From Deltaproteobacteria bacterium (GTDB lineage Bacteria > Myxococcota_A > Polyangia > JAAYKL01), in NCBI GenBank assembly GCA_016936575.1, contig JAFGXQ010000146.1, forward strand, positions 1-47,983: a DNA stretch of 47,983 nt. The letters are read 5' to 3'. The position numbers were made by a program, and so were the translations under genes. Below the pieces are notes generated by a model, which worked only from the letters and a program-made list of their open reading frames with translations, was not told where the DNA came from and made no database searches. Shown in pieces: positions 40,375-47,983 of the stretch (position 1 is the first letter of the stretch; each line of letters begins with the position of its first letter).

Positions 40375-41934
40375 ATGAAACACATAGACTACAGCGGCAG
40401 GCTGATCGAAGAGCGCTATCGTATCGACCGTCTACTTGGCAAAGGGGGAATGGGTGCGGTGTACCTTGCTCACCATGCCGTTATCGGAAAAAAGGTGGCG
40501 GTGAAATTTCTGCACGCTGAGTTTGCCTCTGAAAAAGAGGTGGTGAAGCGGTTTTACCGTGAAGCCAAGGCTGCGGCCTCTATTGGTCACAAAAACATTG
40601 TAGATGTATTGGATGTAGGGGTCTCTGCCGAGGGCGAGCCCTATCTGGTCATGGAATTCATGGAAGGGGAGAGCCTCTGTGACATGTTGCGGCGCAAGGG
40701 GCCCATCTCCCTTGAAGCCGCCGTCGGCATTCTTCTTCCCGTGCTGGAGGCCCTCGAAGCGGTCCACAACAAAGGAATAATCCACAGAGACCTGAAGCCG
40801 GACAACATCTTCCTCGTGTACCGGAACGACGGCACACCTTTGGTGAAACTCATCGATTTCGGCATCTCCAAGTTCACCGACCCCGGTGATCAAAGTCAGC
40901 TTACCCAAACCGGCACGTTGCTCGGCACCCCGGCCTACATGTCACCGGAGCAGATTCGCTGTGCGTCTAGCATCGACCGGCGATCCGATCTGTATGCGGT
41001 GGGGGTCATTTTTTATGAAATGCTCACCGGTAAACGCCCTCATTCAGGCACCAGTTACAACGAGGTGCTGGCAAATATTCTGACCGAGTTGCCCGCGCCG
41101 CCCCGGAAGTCTTTCCCAGGGTTTCCTGTCACTGCAGAGCCGGTGGTGATGCAGTTAATCGGCAGAGATCCGGCAGAGCGTCCAGGAACCGCGGCGGAGG
41201 TGAGTGCGTTGATGAAAGCGCTCATAGCCGGCAACAACATCAGCCATGCAATGACCCTGTTGGCACAGGGTAGCACAGAACGCACCTTCGCCCTGGGGGA
41301 TCTGGGTGGGGACGTGTCAGTATCGAGGGAGGCTGCTTCGGCCAAAGATGTACTTCAGGAGCTCAAATCCGGCACCCCGATGGAGTGGATCATCGACAAA
41401 GCAGCCCCAAGGCGTCGCCCGTTCATTTTGCTGGGTGCGGGAGTGGCCCTGCTCCTGTTGAGCGCGGTGGTCATCTGGAAGCTCACCGACTCTCCGCCTC
41501 AACCCACGGCCCAGCCGACGCCATCCTCCCCATCAGTGGCCGAACAGCCGGACGCTCCCGCTGAACGCGCCCTTCAGGGGGTCACCATCCAGTTGAAGAT
41601 GCTGCCAGAAGGAGCAAAGGTGTTCTACGACAATATGCCGGTAAACGAGAATCCGTTTCAGGTGGACAAAAAGGCATCGCTGATGAAACTACAAGTAGAG
41701 GCACCCGGGTACAAACCGTTCATCGTCTCGGTAAAGCCCACCGCAAGCCAAACCATCGATGTGGTTATGACCAAAGCAACTGTGCCGCAACCCCAACAGG
41801 CCGCGGCCGAACCGACCCCGAAGGCAGCCGAAAAAAAGCGTAAAGCGACCCAACAGAAAGCGAAGCCGGCTGCCTCGGATGATCCGTTGAAGCACGGCAG
41901 CGGTGCCGTGGAATACCTAAGCGAATTCGAATGA
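40375..41934 (+). CDS. Transmembrane Ser/Thr protein kinase with PEGA domain
   Basis: 519 residues. Kinase domain about 14-290: LLGKGGMGAVYLAHH, VAVKFLH, IIHRDLKPDNIFL, LIDFGISKF and GTPAYMSPEQI. A cytoplasmic linker, one transmembrane helix (about 348-368, FILLGAGVALLLLSAVVIW), a Pro-rich region, a PEGA domain (MLPEGAKVFYDNMPVNENPF, APGYKPF) and a Lys/Ala tail follow. A TTG one codon earlier is also open; the ribosome site is weak. It leads an operon of five genes (40375-46789) with a TPR/PEGA protein and three lipoproteins. The adjacent FHA activator is the natural reader of its phosphothreonines (inference). Confidence 0.93.
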   Translation: MKHIDYSGRLIEERYRIDRLLGKGGMGAVYLAHHAVIGKKVAVKFLHAEFASEKEVVKRFYREAKAAASIGHKNIVDVLDVGVSAEGEPYLVMEFMEGESLCDMLRRKGPISLEAAVGILLPVLEALEAVHNKGIIHRDLKPDNIFLVYRNDGTPLVKLIDFGISKFTDPGDQSQLTQTGTLLGTPAYMSPEQIRCASSIDRRSDLYAVGVIFYEMLTGKRPHSGTSYNEVLANILTELPAPPRKSFPGFPVTAEPVVMQLIGRDPAERPGTAAEVSALMKALIAGNNISHAMTLLAQGSTERTFALGDLGGDVSVSREAASAKDVLQELKSGTPMEWIIDKAAPRRRPFILLGAGVALLLLSAVVIWKLTDSPPQPTAQPTPSSPSVAEQPDAPAERALQGVTIQLKMLPEGAKVFYDNMPVNENPFQVDKKASLMKLQVEAPGYKPFIVSVKPTASQTIDVVMTKATVPQPQQAAAEPTPKAAEKKRKATQQKAKPAASDDPLKHGSGAVEYLSEFE

Positions 41935-41956
41935 CCGATAGAAGGAATCTCTGCCA

Positions 41957-43024
41957 ATGAATCAAGCTCTCGTGAGTTCATTTCGCTATGACGCGCCGGC
42001 CAAACTACTTTTCGCGCTTGTGCTGACTCTGCTGCTTTGTGCCGGCGGTGGTGCCCGGGCGGATTCCCGGGAAGACGCCAAACAGCATTTCGAAACCGGC
42101 ATCTCGCTGCTGGAACTGAACAACTACAAGGGGGCCGCCACTCAGTTCGAGCTGTCCATCGCCAAGCACCCTACCAAAGCGGCGCTCTTCAATCTGGCCA
42201 ACTGTTACCAGGCGATGCATAAATACGCAGAGGCGCTGAAAAGCTTCACCCGGCTCGAAAGAGAGTACGGAGAAAGCCTGAGTGACGAAATGCGCGAGGC
42301 CATTGCGCGTCACAAAGAAGAAATATCTGCTGTGGTGGCCGAGTTGGTGGTCACCGTTGCCATCGACGACGTGGAGATACGGCTCGACGGCGCGTCGGTG
42401 GGGAGTTCGCCCATTGAAGCGCCTTTGATTGTGGCAGCAGGCGAACACCAGCTGGAGCTGCTTGCCGACGGATACGAGCCTGTTTCAAGAGCGGTGGAGC
42501 TGATTTCCCGACAGAAAGCGACAGAGCACTTCGAAGAAAAGCTCTTCGTTGCTTTTTCTGCGCCTGATCCCCCGACACCAACATCAGCCGAGCCCGAGGC
42601 GAGGCCCCCGTCACCCCCGTCGGAAACCACCGATGCCGACACGCCGGCGACGCAATCGGTTCCGGTTTCCCCGGTCACTGATACGGTGCCCCCAACCCGT
42701 AAACGAACCGCCGGCATTGCTTTGGCCATTATCGCCTCTGGCGCCCTGGCGGCGGGCGCGACAATACTCGCGGTGGGAGAGACCCGCGCCAGACGAATTG
42801 AATCACCAGACACCGGCACAGTGTGGAACAGCGAACTGCAAGACGACTACGACAGCGTGCGGCCACTACGCATCGGCGGATGGGCGGGTCTGGGACTGGG
42901 TATTCTGAGCGGTACCATCAGCGCCGTTCTGCTCGGCATCCACTCGCGACAAACCAGAGACGTTGCCACCGGTCCACATTTTCAGATTGCGATGGGCTCA
43001 CTGCAGCTTAAATGGGGATTCTAA
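41957..43024 (+). CDS. Exported TPR/PEGA protein with C-terminal membrane helices
   Basis: 355 residues. Signal peptide (about 14-36), tetratricopeptide repeats (about 40-115: AKQHFETGISLLELNNYKGA, ALFNLANCYQAMHKYAEALK) and a PEGA domain (about 125-185: VEIRLDGASVGSSPIEAPLI, LLADGYEP). A Pro/Thr/Ser linker and two hydrophobic helices (RTAGIALAIIASGALAAGAT; IGGWAGLGLGILSGTISAVL) separated by a short loop end the protein. This architecture is common next to PEGA kinases in Myxococcota and probably forms part of the same envelope complex. AAGGA precedes the start; the next gene begins 3 bp after its stop. Confidence 0.85.
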   Translation: MNQALVSSFRYDAPAKLLFALVLTLLLCAGGGARADSREDAKQHFETGISLLELNNYKGAATQFELSIAKHPTKAALFNLANCYQAMHKYAEALKSFTRLEREYGESLSDEMREAIARHKEEISAVVAELVVTVAIDDVEIRLDGASVGSSPIEAPLIVAAGEHQLELLADGYEPVSRAVELISRQKATEHFEEKLFVAFSAPDPPTPTSAEPEARPPSPPSETTDADTPATQSVPVSPVTDTVPPTRKRTAGIALAIIASGALAAGATILAVGETRARRIESPDTGTVWNSELQDDYDSVRPLRIGGWAGLGLGILSGTISAVLLGIHSRQTRDVATGPHFQIAMGSLQLKWGF

Positions 43025-43027
43025 CCG

Positions 43028-44368
43028 ATGCAAAAACCACAACGCACCTTCGCCATCTCACTACACCTGCTCTTTGCGGTTCTCCTCGGATCGGGGTGCA
43101 CCGGAAAGGAGATTAACTACGCCGATGGCGACCGTCCCTGCCTGGTGGAAGGTACTGATCCCGAGTGCCCCGAGGGCTGGTATTGTCGCACCGGAGAAAA
43201 ATCGCCGGACTCTTTGCGCTGTTACTACGCCTCGTCAGACTCGGACGGAACAGATGCCGACGGTTCATCCGGCACAGACTCCTCAATATACTTCGATAGC
43301 GATTCCCACTCCGACAGCATCCAGCCGGCACAACTGCATCTCAACCGGATCGGGCTGGTGGTAACCGGGGAAACCGGAGGATTCACCTCCTGGGGCAGCC
43401 AGGAGCAGGCGGACATCGCGGGCAAATTGACCTTTGCCAACAACCACGTATACATTGCAAACGGTTATGCGGGCCTCCAAATCGTAAATGTCACCGATCC
43501 CGCGTCTGCGATACTGGCGGGCGAACTGCCCGTGGAGCTTGCTACAAGTGTGGCTGTGGACGGCACGAGGGCGTTCCTGGTGCAGCGTGAGGAACAATGG
43601 TACAACACCGAAAATCCCTGGGCTGTTGCGGATGATATACTCCTGGTGGATGTCCAGGACGCCTCGACTCCGCAGATTGTCGGCACTTATCGCACCTACT
43701 GCCTGCCGTCCTACTGGTGCATGACGTCCAGCCTTGAAGCCGCTGATGGAACGGTGTACGCCGGAAGCCATAAAGACCTTTCCGCTATCGACGGTAGTCA
43801 TCCGGATCTCCCCACCCTTTCGTGGATCATGTCTGCAGACAACAACGCAGAGTATACCGGTGGACTGGCGCTCGACGGCGGTTTCCTCTATCACGCATTT
43901 GGCGAGAACGGTGTGCAGGTGGTGGATATTTCCATACCGGGAGAAGCTCGTCTCATCGCCTCGGTGGATACCCCGGGGCCTGCCCGGGACATTGTGGTAC
44001 GGGACGGATTTGCCTTTGTTGCAGTGGGCAACGCCGGGGTGATCGTTCTCGATGTCTCGGCACCGGCAAACCCGACCCTGGCCGGCAGCTTCGAAATGGA
44101 TGGCTACATCCGCAGGATGGATATCTCCGACAACGCTCTCTACCTGGTGTACCGCAACTATGATGAGGGCGACGCATACTCCACCGATCCTCCGGGCGTC
44201 ATCGACGAGGGCATCGTTGGCGTCGACATCAGGGATATGACGCGACTCATAATTGTGTGCGCCGACAATACTCTAATTTTGCCCTCTGATGTGATTGTCC
44301 ACGGCAACTACGTGTTTGTCCACGATTCTAACGGCTTACACATTTTTCAGGAAGAGTATGAACAATAG
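43028..44368 (+). CDS. LVIVD-repeat surface lipoprotein (copy 1)
   Basis: 446 residues. Signal peptide with LLGSGC lipobox, an N-terminal Cys motif (CPEGWYCRTGE, then CYYASSDSD), an Asp/Ser linker (about 70-95) and an LVIVD-type propeller with repeats such as YAGLQIVNVTDPASAI, DDILLVDVQDASTPQIVGTY, GVQVVDISIPGEARL and VIVLDVSAPANPTL. These domains are regarded as secreted or surface proteins of unknown ligand. The start is 3 bp after the TPR gene. The next gene overlaps by 11 bases and is a paralogue. Confidence 0.85.
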   Translation: MQKPQRTFAISLHLLFAVLLGSGCTGKEINYADGDRPCLVEGTDPECPEGWYCRTGEKSPDSLRCYYASSDSDGTDADGSSGTDSSIYFDSDSHSDSIQPAQLHLNRIGLVVTGETGGFTSWGSQEQADIAGKLTFANNHVYIANGYAGLQIVNVTDPASAILAGELPVELATSVAVDGTRAFLVQREEQWYNTENPWAVADDILLVDVQDASTPQIVGTYRTYCLPSYWCMTSSLEAADGTVYAGSHKDLSAIDGSHPDLPTLSWIMSADNNAEYTGGLALDGGFLYHAFGENGVQVVDISIPGEARLIASVDTPGPARDIVVRDGFAFVAVGNAGVIVLDVSAPANPTLAGSFEMDGYIRRMDISDNALYLVYRNYDEGDAYSTDPPGVIDEGIVGVDIRDMTRLIIVCADNTLILPSDVIVHGNYVFVHDSNGLHIFQEEYEQ

Positions 44369-45638
44369 AGATCAGATAAGACTCCTACTTGTCATCCTGA
44401 GAAAGATCGTTCTGATTTTTTTAATTCCAATGATCTCCCTGCCGGGATGTCTGCCGGGAATTCCCGATGGGAAGTACCGGTGCGGAGCCGATCCTCAAGC
44501 CAGCTGCCCCACCGGCTGGTATTGCTATATCAACAGCGACGTTTCCGCTGAACCGCGATGCTACCGGGACGCCCCGGACAGCGATATTGATGTGGATACC
44601 GATTCCAACACAGATAGCGAAAACGACACCGCTTTGCCGCCGAATGTTTCCTTTTCGCGCCTCGGGGAATGGGCCGTGTACAACGATGTTTTTCACAGCT
44701 ATGTAGAAGGGACAACCGCCTATATCGCGCGAAGTGACTACATCCAGATTCTCGATGTCTCTGATCCCGTCGCCGGGAAGATTCATGAAATCGGCAAGCA
44801 CTACACCGAACGCATCGTGTATCTGATGGTCAAGAATCAGATCGTCTACGGCATTCAAAAAAACGGCGGGGCGAGTGGGCCGGATGCACTAGTTGTGATT
44901 GACGCCGCCGATCCGGAACGACCTTCCCTGCTGACGGTGTATTCACTACTGGATGAAGCCGGCGAACTCGATACCGAGAACGCGCAGTTCGATCAGTTGG
45001 AGATTTATGGCGACGATGTCTACCTGCAGGGGCAATGTTTCCTCCAGATTGTCAGCTTCTCCAATCCCGAATTTCCCCAGTTCATCTGGCGCCAGGGGTT
45101 GTTGGTGGAGAATATGGTATGTGAAGGCATCTACTCGGTAGTGCGCAGCGGAAACCTGCTTTATATGGCAAACGGCTCCCGCGGCATGACCGTGTACGAT
45201 GTTTCAGACCTGTCCGCACCCGACCCGCTGGAAGCGCTGGTCACCTCCGAGAGCATCGAAGATATGGCGATTACTGACAGCCACGCCTTTTTTGCCACTG
45301 GCAAGGGCGGCCTGGAATCCGCGTTCATTGGAGAGCTGGAAGGTATGGGAATTACTGGCGTCCTACCCCTCGACACATGGGGGCACCGAGTGGAGATGAT
45401 GGGAGATATCGCCATCGTCTCGTTCATTACCCACGAAGCGGGGGCGTTTATGTCAGGCGACTATAACATTCTGGATGCGGGGGTTGTGGCGGTGGACGTC
45501 AGCAATCCCAACGCAATGACGATTCTGGACGGTATTGGCGAGTTGGCGGAACCGGCGGATATTCAGGTGGTGGGCGACCGGATCTATATCACCAACAAAG
45601 AAAAAGGACTTCTTATCTACAGTTTGGATAAACAATGA
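44358..45638 (+). CDS. LVIVD-repeat surface lipoprotein (copy 2)
   Basis: 426 residues from ATG 44358 (AGGA five bases upstream; the longer frame from 44295 has no signal peptide). Signal peptide with PGC lipobox, the same CPTGWYC...CY cysteine motif as its neighbour, an Asp/Ser/Thr linker (IDVDTDSNTDSEND) and propeller repeats (IQILDVSDPVAGKI, ALVVIDAADPERPSLLTVY, MTVYDVSDLSAPDPL, GVVAVDVSNPNAMTI). It probably arose with the preceding gene by tandem duplication, but the sequences are now well diverged. The start of the next gene overlaps its stop by ATGA. Confidence 0.83.
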   Translation: MNNRDQIRLLLVILRKIVLIFLIPMISLPGCLPGIPDGKYRCGADPQASCPTGWYCYINSDVSAEPRCYRDAPDSDIDVDTDSNTDSENDTALPPNVSFSRLGEWAVYNDVFHSYVEGTTAYIARSDYIQILDVSDPVAGKIHEIGKHYTERIVYLMVKNQIVYGIQKNGGASGPDALVVIDAADPERPSLLTVYSLLDEAGELDTENAQFDQLEIYGDDVYLQGQCFLQIVSFSNPEFPQFIWRQGLLVENMVCEGIYSVVRSGNLLYMANGSRGMTVYDVSDLSAPDPLEALVTSESIEDMAITDSHAFFATGKGGLESAFIGELEGMGITGVLPLDTWGHRVEMMGDIAIVSFITHEAGAFMSGDYNILDAGVVAVDVSNPNAMTILDGIGELAEPADIQVVGDRIYITNKEKGLLIYSLDKQ

Positions 45639-46789
45639 CCCATACACAACGACAACCCCCAGTGGCGGTTCTGCTTCTTGCCTCCCTGGCGTTCTCAGCG
45701 ATGGCGGGTGCTGGATGTGCCAGTGCCGACAAAAATGCCGCCGGCTGCAGCGAAGACGCTGACTGCCGGTGTACCAGCCGCTGCGTCTGTAGAAGTGGCG
45801 AGTGTGTCGTGCTGGCGGACACCGCCACTGAATCAACCATCCCTTTGGATTCGGAGGCCGGAAGTGAAACCGACACTAGCAATGTGCCCCCCGGCGATAC
45901 CGATTCGGACACCAACACCGAACCGAATGTGCAATGCGGAGAGTTTGTGGCCCCCGATGCGCAGAAAGTGCGCCAATGTGTGATGGAACTCACCTGCCTG
46001 GACAACTGGAATCTAACGCGAATCTCCGACTGCATTACCTATGACATCGAGGCACTCCCCTGCAGCGGCGCCGCGCAAACCTGCGGCGACATATACCAGT
46101 GCAAAGGAGAGATGTGGGCCGATCCGGACATCTATTGCCAGGACGCCATGCCAGGGTGGAAATGCGTGGACAACCTGGCCGTATTCTGCGACGGCGGTAA
46201 CAGCTACTTCTTCGACTGCGAAAAAGTGGGAGCCACCTGCGAAATGTATGCGGAGATCGACACGGATTCCGAGGTGTTGTACCGCCCCTGCCGACTGAAA
46301 GAACCACTCACCTGTGACGACCCGCCCCATCTCAGCATGTGCCACGGCAACTACCGTTACACCTGCATCGGCAACAAACCCTACGGAAGAGATTGCGGTA
46401 ACTGGAGTGAGTACTGCATTGAGACGGTTCCCGGTGAGGCCTACTGCGGGCTTTCCAATACCACCTGCAGCAACATCGGGGAGGCCGACTGCGTGGGAAA
46501 TGTACTGCAGTATTGCGACGGAGACGGCTACCAGCACGATATCGATTGTGAGCTGGCGGGCAGTCGCTGCAGCGTGGATGACCAGAACTACATCTACTGT
46601 GCGGCCCCCGGCTGCACCACCGACATCGAAGCCGGGTGCGAGGAGGGGTGTCACTCCGATACCATCATGCGGGTCTGCGTGGGGGGCGCCCCTTACCTCA
46701 TCGACTGCATCGCCTACGGCTTCTCCGAGTGCGGTATGTACGGTTACACCAGCGATACAGACAACTTCATTGTAGGATGCAGCTGGTAG
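45635..46789 (+). CDS. Cys-rich lipoprotein with repeated disulfide units
   Basis: 384 residues. Signal peptide with GAGC lipobox, a short Cys cluster (CSEDADCRCTSRCVCRSGEC), a Ser/Thr/Asp linker, and then about 40 further Cys in repeating units of the form C-x-G/W-x5-YRYTC and YCDGDGYQHDIDC (for example MCHGNYRYTCIGNKPYGRDC, KCVDNLAVFCDGGNSYFFDC). The units resemble the Cys-rich repeats of the broken lipoprotein at 21506-22495. It ends the kinase operon; the right direct repeat follows 25 bp later. Function unknown, presumably exposed at the cell surface. Confidence 0.82.
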   Translation: MTHTQRQPPVAVLLLASLAFSAMAGAGCASADKNAAGCSEDADCRCTSRCVCRSGECVVLADTATESTIPLDSEAGSETDTSNVPPGDTDSDTNTEPNVQCGEFVAPDAQKVRQCVMELTCLDNWNLTRISDCITYDIEALPCSGAAQTCGDIYQCKGEMWADPDIYCQDAMPGWKCVDNLAVFCDGGNSYFFDCEKVGATCEMYAEIDTDSEVLYRPCRLKEPLTCDDPPHLSMCHGNYRYTCIGNKPYGRDCGNWSEYCIETVPGEAYCGLSNTTCSNIGEADCVGNVLQYCDGDGYQHDIDCELAGSRCSVDDQNYIYCAAPGCTTDIEAGCEEGCHSDTIMRVCVGGAPYLIDCIAYGFSECGMYGYTSDTDNFIVGCSW

Positions 46790-46814
46790 CCGCTAACGCC
46801 CACTTCCCCACTGG

Positions 46815-46832
46815 ACAGTTCATGAACAGTTT
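46815..46832 (+). repeat. Right copy of the 18-bp direct repeat
   Basis: Identical to 38478-38495 in the same orientation. It lies 25 bp after the last gene of the kinase operon and 146 bp before the next lipoprotein gene. With the left copy it brackets an 8,355-bp segment. Confidence 0.8.
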
Positions 46833-46978
46833 AAAAGAGTACCCTACCAAGTAAATTGTGGGCACAGATGATACTGGCGCTGCTCCTTTTGCGGGGTCTT
46901 GCCCGACTGAACCCCCATTCATTCAAAGTGGTACAGAACTTGCTCAAACAGTTATGCACAACGCAAACAGGAGGAGAT

Positions 46979-47893
46979 ATGTATACCAAACGGATCTCAA
47001 TCGTAATTTTATGCTGCGCACTCACCGCAGGGTGCGAAAAATTTAACTGGGAGGAGGCGCTCAAAACCAACACCAGGGGTTCCTATCAGAAGTATTTGAA
47101 GGAGTATCCCAAAGGAAATTTTGTTGCAGCTGCCAACGAGGGGCTGGAGAAACTGGCTTTTGAAGCGGCCGAGGAGGCAAACACCAAAGAGGCCTTACAG
47201 TCGTTTCTCAAGGAGTATCCAAAGGGAAAACTCGCGTCGTCGGCAGAAGCGTCGCTGAATGCATTGGTGGTGGCAGAAATCCAGGCGGATTTTGACAAAG
47301 TCAGACAGGAGAACAGCGTTCACGGGTACCTGGAATTCATCGACCGCGTGGAGAGCAAACAGTTCAGACAGCAGGCGAAGACCGAGCTGGACAAGGTATT
47401 TCCCGCCTTCGCACCGAACAAACCAATGGCGTTTACGGCCAAATCAACGATGGTGAACAAGGGATACTGTCGTATTTCTGCCGGTAAGAATCCGTTCGAT
47501 CTGAACGTTGAGTTAGACGGGGTGGTGCGGTACAAAAAAGGGATGGGATGTGATTTTTGCATGGAAGAGATCGCCCTGGCGCCAAATCTCGTAGTGCCGG
47601 CCACCTTTCTTGAGGAGTACAATGCGCGGGCGCAATTTGGCGTCGCGGTCACCCATTCCAGATGGGATAAAGCAAAGATATCGTGGTCCATGGAGAAGGG
47701 ATTGCCATTTGAAGACGCAATTGTAACCGGTCCGAAAGGCGTTGTTTTCAAGAACACACCAGATGGTTTGGTGTTAATCAACGGTTCTGCAAATCTGTTG
47801 GCAAAAACACATTTGAGTCTATTCATGCAGAAATGGTGTGACGCCAACAACACCGAGCCCGTAAATATCAGGGAGCATAAAGATGGGGATTGA
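46979..47893 (+). CDS. Lipoprotein with short helical repeats
   Basis: 304 residues from ATG 46979, preceded by a strong AGGAGGAG. An ATG at 46856 is open but lacks a ribosome site and a signal peptide. Signal peptide with LTAGC lipobox. Residues about 25-100 contain three related helical units (YQKYLKEYPKGNFVAAA, LQSFLKEYPKGKLASSAEA and a weaker one, VHGYLEFIDRVESKQFRQQA) like TPR-type repeats. The C-terminal 180 residues are beta-rich with a CDFCME pair; no family was recognised. It lies outside the right direct repeat. Confidence 0.8.
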   Translation: MYTKRISIVILCCALTAGCEKFNWEEALKTNTRGSYQKYLKEYPKGNFVAAANEGLEKLAFEAAEEANTKEALQSFLKEYPKGKLASSAEASLNALVVAEIQADFDKVRQENSVHGYLEFIDRVESKQFRQQAKTELDKVFPAFAPNKPMAFTAKSTMVNKGYCRISAGKNPFDLNVELDGVVRYKKGMGCDFCMEEIALAPNLVVPATFLEEYNARAQFGVAVTHSRWDKAKISWSMEKGLPFEDAIVTGPKGVVFKNTPDGLVLINGSANLLAKTHLSLFMQKWCDANNTEPVNIREHKDGD

Positions 47894-47983
47894 CTCTGCA
47901 AAGTAAACTCCTACGAGTGTTTGAAAGGGTACAACCAGTAAACAACAGAACTGCAATGCAGGAATGTTGGTCATATTGTATCT

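Noticed and set aside
1..47983. CRISPR array, tRNA, rRNA or IS element
   Set aside because: No regular repeat-spacer series, cloverleaf or transposase frame was recognised. The repeat at 54-180 has no spacers.
47894..47983. Start of another gene at the window's right edge
   Set aside because: No start codon with a ribosome site or long frame could be supported in the last 90 bases.

Overview
The window looks like a chromosomal segment of a deltaproteobacterium in the broad sense (Myxococcota or Bradymonadota type). This is inferred from gene content only: Ser/Thr kinases with extracytoplasmic PEGA domains, many Cys-rich lipoproteins with Asp/Ser/Thr-rich linkers, a TonB-dependent receptor carrying its own TonB C-terminal domain, an FHA plus sigma-54 activator, and mevalonate-pathway kinases. 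No rRNA, tRNA, CRISPR array, transposase or integrase was recognised.

Region 1 (1-7430): the last codons of an unknown Ala/Glu-rich protein, a nested 9-bp tandem repeat, gcvPB of the two-subunit glycine dehydrogenase (no gcvPA beside it), a small two-helix membrane protein, and a compact chemosensory operon cheA-cheW-cheW-cheR-cheB with overlapping or closely spaced genes and no receptor or cheY. Region 2 (7437-10906, minus strand): an isoprenoid operon transcribed as unknown membrane protein, polyprenyl diphosphate synthase, mevalonate kinase, phosphomevalonate kinase, with TAATG stop/start overlaps.

Region 3 (11020-15430): single genes: a small lipoprotein, a family 2 glycosyltransferase, a membrane protein with a Cys-rich tail, a head-GIN (DUF2807) lipoprotein and a secreted matrixin-type metalloprotease. 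Region 4 (15431-21336): a TetR regulator behind three palindromic sites, followed by a coupled operon of RND/MMPL transporter, LolA-like periplasmic protein and outer-membrane barrel protein, probably an envelope export or lipid-trafficking system.

Region 5 (21337-26053): an AT-richer insert sits between the barrel gene and a TonB-dependent receptor. It holds a lipoprotein gene broken by one in-frame TAG and an ORF6N-domain gene, and it is bordered by decayed copies of the two flanking genes' 3' ends. Region 6 (26107-32068): sulfotransferase, Ser/Thr kinase with PEGA domain, small membrane proteins, a 7TM-PAS histidine kinase and a DUF1295 membrane enzyme with a possibly leaderless mRNA.

Region 7 (32065-38287): AT-richer envelope-protein genes of unknown function, mostly lipoproteins. 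Region 8 (38478-46832): an 8.3-kb divergent locus bounded by identical 18-bp direct repeats. It encodes an FHA/sigma-54 activator on one side and, on the other, a PEGA-type Ser/Thr kinase, a TPR/PEGA membrane protein, two tandem LVIVD-repeat lipoproteins and a Cys-rich lipoprotein. I regard this as the best candidate for an undescribed system: a kinase-phosphoThr-FHA circuit dedicated to a set of surface lipoproteins. A further lipoprotein (46979-47893) follows the right repeat.
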